Assembly: GCA_023393095.1 (NCBI GenBank)
Contig: JAEWMT010000135.1
Location: 1-64,000, forward strand
From: Bacillota bacterium
GTDB lineage: Bacteria; Bacillota; Clostridia; Lachnospirales; Lachnospiraceae
DNA length: 64,000 bases
Direction of reading: 5' to 3'
The translations under genes were made by a program, and so were the position numbers. Shown here one piece after another: positions 16,901-25,819 of this stretch. The notes below the pieces were generated by a model that made no database searches, had not been told where the DNA came from, and saw only the letters and a list, made by a program, of their open reading frames with translations. Every line of letters starts with the position of its first letter. The first letter of the stretch is position 1.

Positions 16901-19900
16901 AACGATATACTAGCAGGAGGAGATGGTGCAGACAGTCTGTATGGAGGATACGGAGACGATACCTATCTATTCAATCTCGGCGACGGACAGGACATTATTT
17001 CCGACTATGACCCAATAAATGGAAATCTAGATGTACTTACTTTTGGAGAAGGAATCCGCAAGGAAGACGTAAAAGTAACAAGAAATAAATATGACCTTAT
17101 CCTGACCCTGCAGAAAGAAGGAGTGGAAACAGGGGATAAGATTATAATTGAGTACTACTTTAATGAAAACCAGCCGACGGCCTCCAGCACCAGTTACAGT
17201 TATGCGGTGGAAATGATAAGATTCAGTGATGGAAGCAACTGGAGTATAAGTGATATGGAAGACATGTTAAAGATCTCTACGGAAGGGAATGACATCGTCT
17301 ATGGCAGAAATTACGGAGAGAAAGCGGATGATGAATTCCATATGAAGGCAGGAAATGACACGGTATATGCAGGAAGTGGAAATGATGTAGTATATGGAGA
17401 TGCCGGAGACGATACACTCTATGGGGAAAATGGAAATGATAAGATCTATGGAGGAGAAGGGAATGACTATCTGAACGGAGGATCAGGAAATGATGAATTA
17501 AGCGGAGATGCGGGAAATGATAGTCTTTATGGAAGTTATGGGAATGATAAGATCTTTGGAGGAGAAGGAAATGACAGTCTCTTGGGAGAAGATGGGGATG
17601 ACGAACTAACAGGAGGAGCTGGTGCAGACAGTCTGGATGGAGAATACGGTAACGACACACTGGATGGAGGATTAGGAAATGATAACCTTTACGGTGGAGC
17701 AGGAAACGATATATTGGATGGCGGTGCCGAAGATGACTTCCTCTTAGGAGAAGATGGGGATGACGAACTAACAGGAGGAGCTGGTGCAGACAGTCTGAAT
17801 GGATGGGACGGAAACGACACACTGGACGGCGGTATAGGTAATGATACCCTTTACGGCGACTCAGGAAACGATATATTGGATGGTGGTGCTGGAGATGACA
17901 CCCTATACGGAGGAAGTAGAAGCAACACAGAGAACAACGGTAATGATATATACAAATTTGGTAGGGAATATGGAATAGACACAATATATGATAAAGATTT
18001 AACCAGTGGAAATATAGACACGATTGCATTCCAGGAGGGAGTGGCACCAACAGACATAACAGTAAAAAGGGTCGGAGAAAACCTTGAGCTCAGCATCAAT
18101 GGAACAAACGACAAGGTGGTAGTACAATATTACTTCAATAAGAATTACGAGTACTTGGAATGTTATGCAAACTTGATAGAGCAGATAACATTTGTAGACG
18201 GGACCACATGGGATCAAACCTACATCATGAATGCTGTGTTGCATACGACAGAAGGCGATGACTATATAGTGTGCGAAGATGAAAACAGTTACATTATTAA
18301 CGGACTGGGAGGCAATGACAGAATATCAGGCGGGGGAGGTAATGATACGATTATCGGAGGAGCCGGAGAAGATTATCTGTATGGTGAAATGGGAGATGAC
18401 AGCCTGGATGGTGGAAGCGAAAGAGATACCTTGGACGGAGGTGGTGGAAATGACCTTCTTATGGGAGGAGATGGAGATGACAGCCTAGATGGTAGTAGCG
18501 GAAATGACACCCTGTACGGTGGCATAGGTAATGATTATCTTGCGGGAGAAGAAGGAGACGATATACTGGATGGCGGTGCCGGAAATGACTTTCTTGATGG
18601 AGGATTTGATTTGGACGAAGATGGGTTTGTGAACAACGGGAATGATACATACATATTTGGTAGAGGATATGGAATAGACACAATATATGATTCAAACACC
18701 ACCATAGGAAATGTAGACACGATTACATTCCAGGAGGGAGTGGCACCAACAGACATAACAGCAAGAAAGGTCAACGACGACCTGGAGCTCAGCATCAATG
18801 GAACAAGCGACAAGGTAAGGGTACAGAATTACTTCAGCCAGTATGACCGGTTCGGCTACCAGAAGGGCTATGATGCTAACAAGATAGAGCAGATAGTATT
18901 TACAGATGGCACCATATGGGATGTAGCCTACATCAAGAATGCTGTGCTGACCGGTACAGAAGGCAATGATATAATAACTGGCTACGATGAAAACAGTGAT
19001 ACTATTAACGGTATGGGAGGCAATGACAACATATCAGGCCTGGGAGGCAATGATATAATTAAGGGAGGAGCCGGAACTGATACCCTGAAGGGAGATGATG
19101 GAAATGACTTTATTGTTGGAGGAGTTGGTGATGACATACTGTATGGTGGAAGAGGAAACGACACCCTTGAAGGCGGCATAGATAGTGATTTCCTTTACGG
19201 AGAAGATGGAAACGATATACTGGATGGTGGTGCTGGGAATGACTCTCTGTACGGAGGAACGGGAAGATATATATCAGAGAACAACGGTAATGATACATAC
19301 AAATTTGGCAGGGGATATGGAATAGACACAATATATGATTCAGACACAACCAGCGGAAATGTAGATACGATTGTATTCCAGGAGGGAGTAGCGCCAACAG
19401 ACGTAGCTGTAATAAGGGCCGGAGACAACCTGGAGCTCAGCATCAATGGAACAAGCGACAAGGCGGTGGTGCAGAATTACTTCAGCCAGTATGACCTGAG
19501 CGGATACTATAGAGGCTATGATGCAAACAAGATAGAGTATATAACGTTTGCAGACGGAACTGCATGGGACGCAGTCTATATCACGAATGCATTGCTGACT
19601 GGTACAGAAGGCAATGACATAATAACAGGCAATGATGACAGCGGAGATACTATAAACGGTATGGGAGGCAATGATACCATATTAGGCATGGGAGGTAATG
19701 ATACAATTATAGGAGGATCTGGAACGGATACCTTATACGGAGGAACAGGAAACGATATACTGGATGGCGGCACCGGAAATGATACTCTTTACGGAGGAAC
19801 GAGAAGTGACACATCAGAGAACAACGGAAATGATACATACAAGTTTGGCAGAGGATATGGAATAGATACAATCTATGATTCAGACACCACCATTGGAAAT

Positions 19901-22900
19901 GTAGACACGATTGTATTCCAAGAGGGAGTAGCATCAACAGACATAACGGTAAAAAGGGTCGGAGACAACCTGGAACTTAGCTTCAACGGAACAAGTGATA
20001 AAGTGGTGGCGCGGAATTACTTCAGCCAGTATGACCTGTACGGGTACCAGAGGGACTATGATACAAATAAGATAGAGCAGATAACATTTGCAGATGGAAC
20101 CATATGGGATGTAGCCTATATCAAGAATATAGTGCTGACCACTACCGAAGGCAATGACATAATAACAGGCTATGACGAAAGCAGTGATACCATAAACGGA
20201 CTGGGAGGCAACGATACCATATCAGGCATTGGAGGCAATGATACTATTATAGGAGGAGCCGGAACGGATATCCTATATGGTGGAATGGGAGATGATAGCC
20301 TGGATGGTGGAAGCGAAAACGATACCCTTTACGGAAACGAAGGAAATGACTTTCTTGTAGGAGGAGCCGGAACGGATATCCTGTACGGAGGAACAGGAAG
20401 CGATATACTAGATGGTAGTGCCGGAAATGATAGTCTGTACGGAGGAACGGGAAGCAGCAAATCTGAGAACAACGGCAATGATACATACAAATTTGGCAGG
20501 GGATATGGAATAGACACAATATATGATTCAGACACCACCAGCGGAAATGTAGATACGATTGCATTCCAGGAGGGAGTGGCACCAACAGACATAACGACAA
20601 AAAGGGTCGAGTATGACCTGGAGCTCAGCATTAACGGAACAAATGATAAGGTGGTTGTACAGAATTACTTCTCCCAGTACGACCTGGACGGGTACCAGTG
20701 GGGATATGATGCAAACAAGATAGAGCAGATAACATTTGCAGATGGAACCATATGGGATATAGCATACATTCAGAATACAGTGCCGATCATTACCGAAGAC
20801 AATGACTTAATAGAAGGCAGCGATGAAAGTAGTGACAACATTAACGGACTGGGGGGAGATGATACCATTTACGGTCTGGGAGGAAATGACAGCCTTTATG
20901 GAGGAGCTGGGAATGATGACCTTTACGGAGGAGATGGAAACGATACCCTTTACGGAGGAATTGGAAATGATCAGCTGTATGGTGGGGGAGGAAGTGATAC
21001 CTATCAGTACAGTTTAGGAGATGGAAAAGATATCATTACCGATGAATTATTTAGCTGGGGATATACAGCAACAAAGGATTGGGATGGGAATCGCTGGGGA
21101 GATGGAGGATGCGATGCATTTGATGGTTTTGGAATGACATCGATTACTGTAGGTGGTCAGACGATTTCCAGTAATATCTTTACGGCGGATGGAACGGAAA
21201 AAATTATTACCGTGAACGGTATGAAATTAAAATCTAGTGCAAAATTCATTGAAGGAAACCTGTTGGAGCTAACCTTGGTGCCGGATGAAGGATTTGAAAA
21301 TATGATATATTCGGTTACAAATGGTGGGAATCTTGGTTCTGATTCTGATGCAAGCCATAGTGAAGGATATCTAAAAGTCGGGGAGGAACAGGTAAAGTAT
21401 ATACAATGTACTGATAATTCAGGTTACGATCCGAATGTACTGTTTATGATGTATTCTGAAAATAATGCAGAGGCAGTAAGTTATCAACGAAGTAGTGATA
21501 ACGTAAATGGAAGCCTTTCCAATATAACAGGAACTGTTAGGATTTATATTCTGCCAAATCGGCTTGATATTAAGGAAACCGCGGATATACTGGAGAATCT
21601 TCTAAATGGAAATGGAACGGGTAAAGAAGATATCATTCAGTTGGGAGAGGGAATTACCAAAGATAATATCACCGTAACCAGAGAGTATTTGGATCTGTTG
21701 ATAAAGATGCCGACAGAAGGTGATGAGTTAAGAATAAAGAACTGGTATAGTGGTAATCAGATATCAAGATTAGAATTTGCGGATGGAACTGTTTTAAGTA
21801 AGGATGAACTGAATGTGATGGGATTAAAAGTGACAGGGACAGATGCAGACGATACCATAATAGGATTGTCCACAGAAAAGGATATGATATATGGAGAAGG
21901 GGGGAACGATACTATTACAGGAGATGGGGGAGATGATCTGCTCTCAGGTGGATATGGTGATGATTACCTCTGGGGAGGAACAGGTGGCGATATACTGGAT
22001 GGAGGAGCCGGGAATGATATGCTGTACGGAGGCTATGAACATTCCTATGCAGAGAACAATGGGAATGATACCTATAAGTTTGGTAGAGGATATGGAATAG
22101 ACACAATATATGATTCAGACACCACCAGCGGAAATGTAGATACGATTGCATTCCAGGAGGGAGTGGCACCAACAGACATAACGATAAATAGGGTCGGAGA
22201 CAACCTAGAGATCAGTATCAATGGAACAAGCGACAAGGCAGTGGTACAGAATTACTTCAGCCAGTATGACTTGGACGGGTACTATTGGGGCGATGATGCA
22301 AACAAGATAGAGCAGATAACATTTACAGACGGAACTATATGGGATGTAGCCTACATTCAGAATGCAGTGTCGACCGCTACAGAAGGTAATAATATAATAA
22401 CAGGCTACGATGAAAGCAGTGATACCATTAACGGACTGGGAGGGGATGATAACCTGTCAGGACTAGGAGGTGATGACATCCTTTTAGGAGGAGCTGGGAA
22501 TGACGACCTTTACGGAGGAGATGGAAACGATACCCTTAATGGAGGAACTGGAAATGATCAGTTGTATGGTGGGAGAGGAAACGATACCTATCAGTATAGT
22601 TTAGGTGATGGAAAAGATACCATTACCGATGAATTGTTCTGGGGATATACTGCAATAAAGGACTGGAATGGAGATTACTGGGATGACGGAGGAGACGATG
22701 CATTTGATAGCTTTGGAATGACATCGATTACTGTGGATGGACAGACGATTTCCAGGGATATCTTTACGGCAGATGGAATGGAAAAAATAATTACCGTGAA
22801 CGGTATGAAGTTAAAATCCAGTGTAAAATTCATTGAAGAAAACCTGCTGGAGCTAACCTTGATACCGGATGAAGGATATGAGAATATGGTGTATTCGGTA

Positions 22901-25714
22901 ATGAATATTGGGAATCTTGGTTCTGATTACGATGCAAACTATAGTGAAGGATATCTAAAAATCGGGGAGGAACAGGTGAAATATATACAATGTATGGATA
23001 ATTCGGGTTCCACTCCGAATGTACTGTTTATGATGTATTCGGAAAATAATACAGAGGCTATGAGCTATCAGCAATATCTTGATAATGTATATGGAAGCCT
23101 TTCCAACATAACAGGAACCGTTAGGATTTATATTCTGCCAAACCGGCTTGATATGAAGGAAACCGCAGAAATACTGGAAAATATTCTAAATGGAAAAGGA
23201 ACGGGTAAAGAAGATATCATTCAGTTGGGAGAGGGAATTACCAAAGATAATATCACCATAACCAGAGAGGATTTGGATCTGCTAATAAAGATGCCGACAG
23301 AAGGTGATGAGTTAAGAATAAAGAACTGGTATAGTGGTAATCAGATATCAAGATTAGAATTTTCGGATGGAACTGTTTTATGTAAGGATGAACTGAATGT
23401 AATGGGATTAAAAGTGATAGGGACAGATGCAGATGATACCATAACAGGACTCCTAGAAAAAGATATAATATATGGAGAAGGAGGGAACGATACTATTACA
23501 GGAGATGAAGGAGATGATCTGCTCTCAGGTGGATATGGAGATGATTACCTCTGTGGAGGAGCAGGAAACGATATACTGGATGGAGGATTCGGGAATGATT
23601 TAATGTACGGAGGTTATGAATATTCCTATGTAGAGAACAATGGAAATGATACCTATAAGTTTGGCAGAGGATATGGAATAGACACAATATATGATTCAGA
23701 CACCACCATCGGAAATGTAGATACAATTGAATTCCAGGAGGGAGTGACACCAACAGACATAACAATAAATAGGGTCGGAGACAACCTAGAGCTCAGCATT
23801 AACGGAACAAATGATAAGGTGGTTGTACAGAATTATTTCTCCCAGTATGACCTGGATGGGTACCAGAGGGGCTATGATGCAAACAAGATAGAGCAGATAA
23901 TATTTGCAGACGGTACCACATGGGATATAGCATACATCCAGAATGCAGTGCCGATCATTACCGAATACAATGACTTAGTAGAAGGCTGCGATGAAATTGG
24001 TGATACCATTGACGGACTGGGGGGAGATGATACCATTTACGGTCTGGGAGGAAATGACAGCCTTTATGGAGGGGCTGGGAATGATGACCTTTACGGAGGA
24101 GATGGAAATGATACCCTTTACGGAGGAATAGGAAATGATCAGTTGTATGGTGGGGGAGGAAGTGATACCTATCAGTACAGTCTAGGAGATGGAAAAGATA
24201 CCATTATCGATGAATTATTCTGGGGATATTCTGCAATAAAGGATTGGAATGGGAATTGCTGGGAAGATGGGGGAAGCGATGCATTTGATGGCTTTGGAAT
24301 GACATCGATTACTGTGGATGGTCAGACGATTTCCAGTGATATCTTTACGGCGGATGGAACGGAAAAAATAATTACCGTGAACGGTATGAAGTTAAAATCC
24401 AGTGCAAAATTCATTGAAGGAAACCTGTTGGAGCTAACCTTGGTGCCGGATGAAGGTTATGAAAATATGATGTATTCGGTTATAAATAGTGGGAATCTTG
24501 GTTCTGATTCTAATGCAGACCATAGTGAAGGATATCTAAAAATCGGGGAGGAACAGGTAAAATATATACAATGTACGGATAATTCAGGTTACGATCCGAA
24601 TGTACTGTTTATGATGTATTCTGAAAATAATGCAGAGGCTGTGAGCTATCAACGAAGTAGTGATAACGTAAATGGAAGCCTTTCCAATATAACAGGAACC
24701 GTTAGGATTTATATTCTGCCAAACCAGCTTGATATGAAGGAAACCGCAGAAATACTGGAGAATCTTCTAAACGGAAAAGAAACGGGTAAAGAAGATATCA
24801 TTCAGTTGGGAGAGGGAATTACCAAAGATAATACCACCGTAACCAGAGAGGATGTGGATCTGCTGATAAAGATGCCGACAGAAGGTGATGAGTTAAGAAT
24901 AAAGAACTGGTATAGCGGTAATCAGATATCAAGATTAGAATTTTGGGATGGAACTGTATTAAGTAAGGATGAGATGAATGTAATGGGATTAAAAGTGATA
25001 GGGAGAGATATAGGCGAAACCATAATAGGATTGTCCACAGAAAAGGATGTGATCTATGGAGAAGGGGGGGACGATACTATTATAGGATATGGGGGAGATG
25101 ATTTGCTTTCAGGAGGAGCTGGTAATGATTACCTTTCAGGAGGGGCTGGAAATGACACCTACGTTTTCAATATCGGAGACGGACAGGATATAATAACAGA
25201 CTTTGATATAACAAGTGGCAATGTTGATACCATTTCTTTTGGATTAGGTATCCAGCCCGATTCTGTTTCCGTCAGTCGCAGTGCTAATAACCTAATTCTA
25301 AGTATCATTGGAACAGAGGACAAGATATCCGTTTGGTATTACTATTCAAGTCAGTTTGATCAGATAGAAAATATTCAATTTTCCAACGGTGCATCCTGTA
25401 CCTCAGCAGATATTAACAAACTAGACTTAACATCAATATCCAGCATGACGCTGGATTCGGTAGTTACGTTGAAATCCATTGTAACTGGAGGAACAGAAGC
25501 TGTTACTGCCACAGAAGCAGTAACTATGGCTGACACAAGTACCTCCTCACCGTCCGCAAGCACAGTATTAGCTGCGACACAGGTTAATCAGTTGGTACAA
25601 TCCATGTCATCGTTTGATTCAACAAGCGGGGCTGCAGAAATCACAACAATCCAGCAGGATCAGACCACTGTATCAAGTATAACAACTGAAATGTGGATAA
25701 AAGAAGCGGTTTAA
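13901..25714 (+). CDS. giant RTX protein with N-terminal GHH nuclease motif, type I-secreted toxin candidate
   Basis: About 3,940 residues. TTG at 13901 has AGGGGGG nine bases upstream; ATG at 13868 inside the SUKH gene is the alternative (residue numbers below count from it). Order: helical N-terminus; LGTREWTPEQMEAIL (69-83) and GHHMLNVNDYPEYAG (120-134), RNIQ (137-140), YEHYTGAHNG (145-154), the pattern of GHH-type HNH/EndoVII toxin nucleases; Gly/Ala-rich hydrophobic stretch (400-505); DxDxNG EF-hand-like loops (540-635); helical part; then from about 920 dozens of GGxGxD RTX nonapeptides. Between them recur roughly 110-residue modules (NNGNDTYKFGRGYGIDTIYD...) and three copies of a 175-residue unrecognised domain. 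The tail is Ser/Thr/Ala-rich and cysteine-free, ending MWIKEAV, like a type I export signal. Calcium would fold it outside the cell. Toxin role is inference. Confidence 0.85.
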   Translation: MGLIKEMTDEFNALSIEERKSYLNSMTEADRYDFIKKIRRQAVIDFWSHERELIKQGLGTREWTPEQMEAILNVGDSGNEGLNAGAAFQLDAEGNLVFNQKGNEVVYYGHHMLNVNDYPEYAGDYRNIQALDTYEHYTGAHNGDTTSPTNWYYDPVTNTKVILDANTVNYDNTHYPPYVNQTIGFRSDDALRGTYPDFDNMTDGEQISLRYIDRVLMDSDSVDDLTQVTDRLATSKKYGVTRFDNLRFYVDNNNKIICDNLTEITGGFPADPPSNSIFDTTIGEIKNFADDVDVRSKFGTDYDNFSPLEKMEAKQIDYYVRQITNLDGAPINDDMLARYLIASNKTVDTLNDFDKAALAVSQKIGDHSEDVAKLLTKVSNYDNVFKAASKVGGIVDVVGTVATVGVSIMRAVDAYNNGDTNKATAIIVASTTELAVGTIGGWALTSTIAPYLMGIGAAVGGPIGAGIGSIFAGAIGYGLAGLVGSGLFDGIMSLFGESEKIRVPVDPLVLDLVGNGFSPTTVKNGAYFDLDQNGFAEKMGWISGDDAFLAIDKNGDSKINDGSELFGDKSRLKTGEFAQNGFEALKEYDTDKDGIISESDVDFSTLLLWQDINGNGISENGELISLRDAGIISINLGYQSFGEVTESGTILGNVASFTKSDGIEYQVAEYWVNNETYNTQDQNEVEIPDDILSLPNVKGIGLVPALNKAMVVDKTGRIKALVTEFMDSTDSATRYSIIEQILLISTGAENVEVNSRGVNFDAQKLRIIESMLGRGFKGVNGINPNAIAAVQLKTVYSDLINTYYCELLAQSSLKPILPYIRVVETDAGRVVDLLYLKLCLPQLLKDDHSLQLSDLSKYIKYLDKSGTRGFDQFFDYFGSISEENLRAIATGAGIAVSGTDLNETLASTTEKTCLYGEGGDDILLGSTANDTLNGGAGNDVLNGEYGNDKIYGGAGNDRLDGGYGDDILAGGDGADSLNGGYGDDTLGGGIGNDILYGADGNDILAGGDGADSLYGGYGDDTYLFNLGDGQDIISDYDPINGNLDVLTFGEGIRKEDVKVTRNKYDLILTLQKEGVETGDKIIIEYYFNENQPTASSTSYSYAVEMIRFSDGSNWSISDMEDMLKISTEGNDIVYGRNYGEKADDEFHMKAGNDTVYAGSGNDVVYGDAGDDTLYGENGNDKIYGGEGNDYLNGGSGNDELSGDAGNDSLYGSYGNDKIFGGEGNDSLLGEDGDDELTGGAGADSLDGEYGNDTLDGGLGNDNLYGGAGNDILDGGAEDDFLLGEDGDDELTGGAGADSLNGWDGNDTLDGGIGNDTLYGDSGNDILDGGAGDDTLYGGSRSNTENNGNDIYKFGREYGIDTIYDKDLTSGNIDTIAFQEGVAPTDITVKRVGENLELSINGTNDKVVVQYYFNKNYEYLECYANLIEQITFVDGTTWDQTYIMNAVLHTTEGDDYIVCEDENSYIINGLGGNDRISGGGGNDTIIGGAGEDYLYGEMGDDSLDGGSERDTLDGGGGNDLLMGGDGDDSLDGSSGNDTLYGGIGNDYLAGEEGDDILDGGAGNDFLDGGFDLDEDGFVNNGNDTYIFGRGYGIDTIYDSNTTIGNVDTITFQEGVAPTDITARKVNDDLELSINGTSDKVRVQNYFSQYDRFGYQKGYDANKIEQIVFTDGTIWDVAYIKNAVLTGTEGNDIITGYDENSDTINGMGGNDNISGLGGNDIIKGGAGTDTLKGDDGNDFIVGGVGDDILYGGRGNDTLEGGIDSDFLYGEDGNDILDGGAGNDSLYGGTGRYISENNGNDTYKFGRGYGIDTIYDSDTTSGNVDTIVFQEGVAPTDVAVIRAGDNLELSINGTSDKAVVQNYFSQYDLSGYYRGYDANKIEYITFADGTAWDAVYITNALLTGTEGNDIITGNDDSGDTINGMGGNDTILGMGGNDTIIGGSGTDTLYGGTGNDILDGGTGNDTLYGGTRSDTSENNGNDTYKFGRGYGIDTIYDSDTTIGNVDTIVFQEGVASTDITVKRVGDNLELSFNGTSDKVVARNYFSQYDLYGYQRDYDTNKIEQITFADGTIWDVAYIKNIVLTTTEGNDIITGYDESSDTINGLGGNDTISGIGGNDTIIGGAGTDILYGGMGDDSLDGGSENDTLYGNEGNDFLVGGAGTDILYGGTGSDILDGSAGNDSLYGGTGSSKSENNGNDTYKFGRGYGIDTIYDSDTTSGNVDTIAFQEGVAPTDITTKRVEYDLELSINGTNDKVVVQNYFSQYDLDGYQWGYDANKIEQITFADGTIWDIAYIQNTVPIITEDNDLIEGSDESSDNINGLGGDDTIYGLGGNDSLYGGAGNDDLYGGDGNDTLYGGIGNDQLYGGGGSDTYQYSLGDGKDIITDELFSWGYTATKDWDGNRWGDGGCDAFDGFGMTSITVGGQTISSNIFTADGTEKIITVNGMKLKSSAKFIEGNLLELTLVPDEGFENMIYSVTNGGNLGSDSDASHSEGYLKVGEEQVKYIQCTDNSGYDPNVLFMMYSENNAEAVSYQRSSDNVNGSLSNITGTVRIYILPNRLDIKETADILENLLNGNGTGKEDIIQLGEGITKDNITVTREYLDLLIKMPTEGDELRIKNWYSGNQISRLEFADGTVLSKDELNVMGLKVTGTDADDTIIGLSTEKDMIYGEGGNDTITGDGGDDLLSGGYGDDYLWGGTGGDILDGGAGNDMLYGGYEHSYAENNGNDTYKFGRGYGIDTIYDSDTTSGNVDTIAFQEGVAPTDITINRVGDNLEISINGTSDKAVVQNYFSQYDLDGYYWGDDANKIEQITFTDGTIWDVAYIQNAVSTATEGNNIITGYDESSDTINGLGGDDNLSGLGGDDILLGGAGNDDLYGGDGNDTLNGGTGNDQLYGGRGNDTYQYSLGDGKDTITDELFWGYTAIKDWNGDYWDDGGDDAFDSFGMTSITVDGQTISRDIFTADGMEKIITVNGMKLKSSVKFIEENLLELTLIPDEGYENMVYSVMNIGNLGSDYDANYSEGYLKIGEEQVKYIQCMDNSGSTPNVLFMMYSENNTEAMSYQQYLDNVYGSLSNITGTVRIYILPNRLDMKETAEILENILNGKGTGKEDIIQLGEGITKDNITITREDLDLLIKMPTEGDELRIKNWYSGNQISRLEFSDGTVLCKDELNVMGLKVIGTDADDTITGLLEKDIIYGEGGNDTITGDEGDDLLSGGYGDDYLCGGAGNDILDGGFGNDLMYGGYEYSYVENNGNDTYKFGRGYGIDTIYDSDTTIGNVDTIEFQEGVTPTDITINRVGDNLELSINGTNDKVVVQNYFSQYDLDGYQRGYDANKIEQIIFADGTTWDIAYIQNAVPIITEYNDLVEGCDEIGDTIDGLGGDDTIYGLGGNDSLYGGAGNDDLYGGDGNDTLYGGIGNDQLYGGGGSDTYQYSLGDGKDTIIDELFWGYSAIKDWNGNCWEDGGSDAFDGFGMTSITVDGQTISSDIFTADGTEKIITVNGMKLKSSAKFIEGNLLELTLVPDEGYENMMYSVINSGNLGSDSNADHSEGYLKIGEEQVKYIQCTDNSGYDPNVLFMMYSENNAEAVSYQRSSDNVNGSLSNITGTVRIYILPNQLDMKETAEILENLLNGKETGKEDIIQLGEGITKDNTTVTREDVDLLIKMPTEGDELRIKNWYSGNQISRLEFWDGTVLSKDEMNVMGLKVIGRDIGETIIGLSTEKDVIYGEGGDDTIIGYGGDDLLSGGAGNDYLSGGAGNDTYVFNIGDGQDIITDFDITSGNVDTISFGLGIQPDSVSVSRSANNLILSIIGTEDKISVWYYYSSQFDQIENIQFSNGASCTSADINKLDLTSISSMTLDSVVTLKSIVTGGTEAVTATEAVTMADTSTSSPSASTVLAATQVNQLVQSMSSFDSTSGAAEITTIQQDQTTVSSITTEMWIKEAV
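14225..14330 (+). other. GHH (HNH/EndoVII-type) nuclease motif within the RTX gene
   Basis: Codes for GHHMLNVNDYPEYAG, then RNIQ and YEHYTGAHNG. The two adjacent histidines, the asparagine 16 residues later and the closing EH and AH histidines match the arrangement in GHH-class polymorphic toxin nucleases. The upstream block LGTREWTPEQ is also usual in that class. Confidence 0.7.
20860..25085 (+). repeat. three tandem ~1.58-kb intragenic repeats in the RTX gene
   Basis: Equivalent points (CAGTA before the LGDGKD codons) lie at 21005, 22592 and 24173, spacings of 1,587 and 1,581 bp. Each unit holds RTX nonapeptides, the unrecognised domain, a DIIQLGEGITKDN module and, in the first two, an NNGNDTYKFG module. 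The third unit lacks the NNGNDTYKFG module and passes to the C-terminal RTX segment. Nucleotide similarity is high, which suggests recent duplication. Confidence 0.85.
21040..21560 (+). other. unrecognised ~175-residue domain, first of three copies in the RTX protein
   Basis: The stretch interrupts the RTX repeats. It starts with a Trp/Gly/Asp-rich part (DWDGNRWGDGGCDAFDGFGM), continues with beta-strand-like text (GQTISSNIFTADG, ITVNGMKLKSS) and a part resembling extracellular beta-sandwich domains (LLELTLVPDEGFENMIYSV), and ends RIYILPN. Further copies are at about 22627-23146 and 24208-24726. I know no family for it; a binding or adhesion domain is a guess. Confidence 0.6.
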
Positions 25715-25720
25715 ATATAT

Positions 25721-25739
25721 GAGGGAGCTATGCTCCCTC
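25721..25739 (+). promoter_or_regulatory. hairpin between the RTX gene and the exporter genes
   Basis: GAGGGAGC and GCTCCCTC separated by TAT form an 8-bp perfect stem directly after the RTX stop codon. The following bases (TATATTCTG) are a poor T-run, so it is probably a partial terminator or an RNA-stabilising end that lowers exporter expression relative to the toxin. Confidence 0.5.
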
Positions 25740-25819
25740 TATATTCTGTATAAAAATATCAATAATCAAAATAAGATAAATAGGTTTGTAGCAAGAATAA
25801 CGAATCAAGAGGACAAAGG

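Noticed and set aside
17277..23765. Many minus-strand frames of 65-257 codons across the RTX gene
   Set aside because: They mirror the Gly/Asp-rich repeats on the opposite strand, give low-complexity His/Leu/Ser-rich products, and lack ribosome sites.
16640..25200. Regular short repeats that could suggest a CRISPR array or satellite
   Set aside because: They are in frame within a long open reading frame and encode GGxGxD nonapeptides; repeat units vary and there are no unique spacers.
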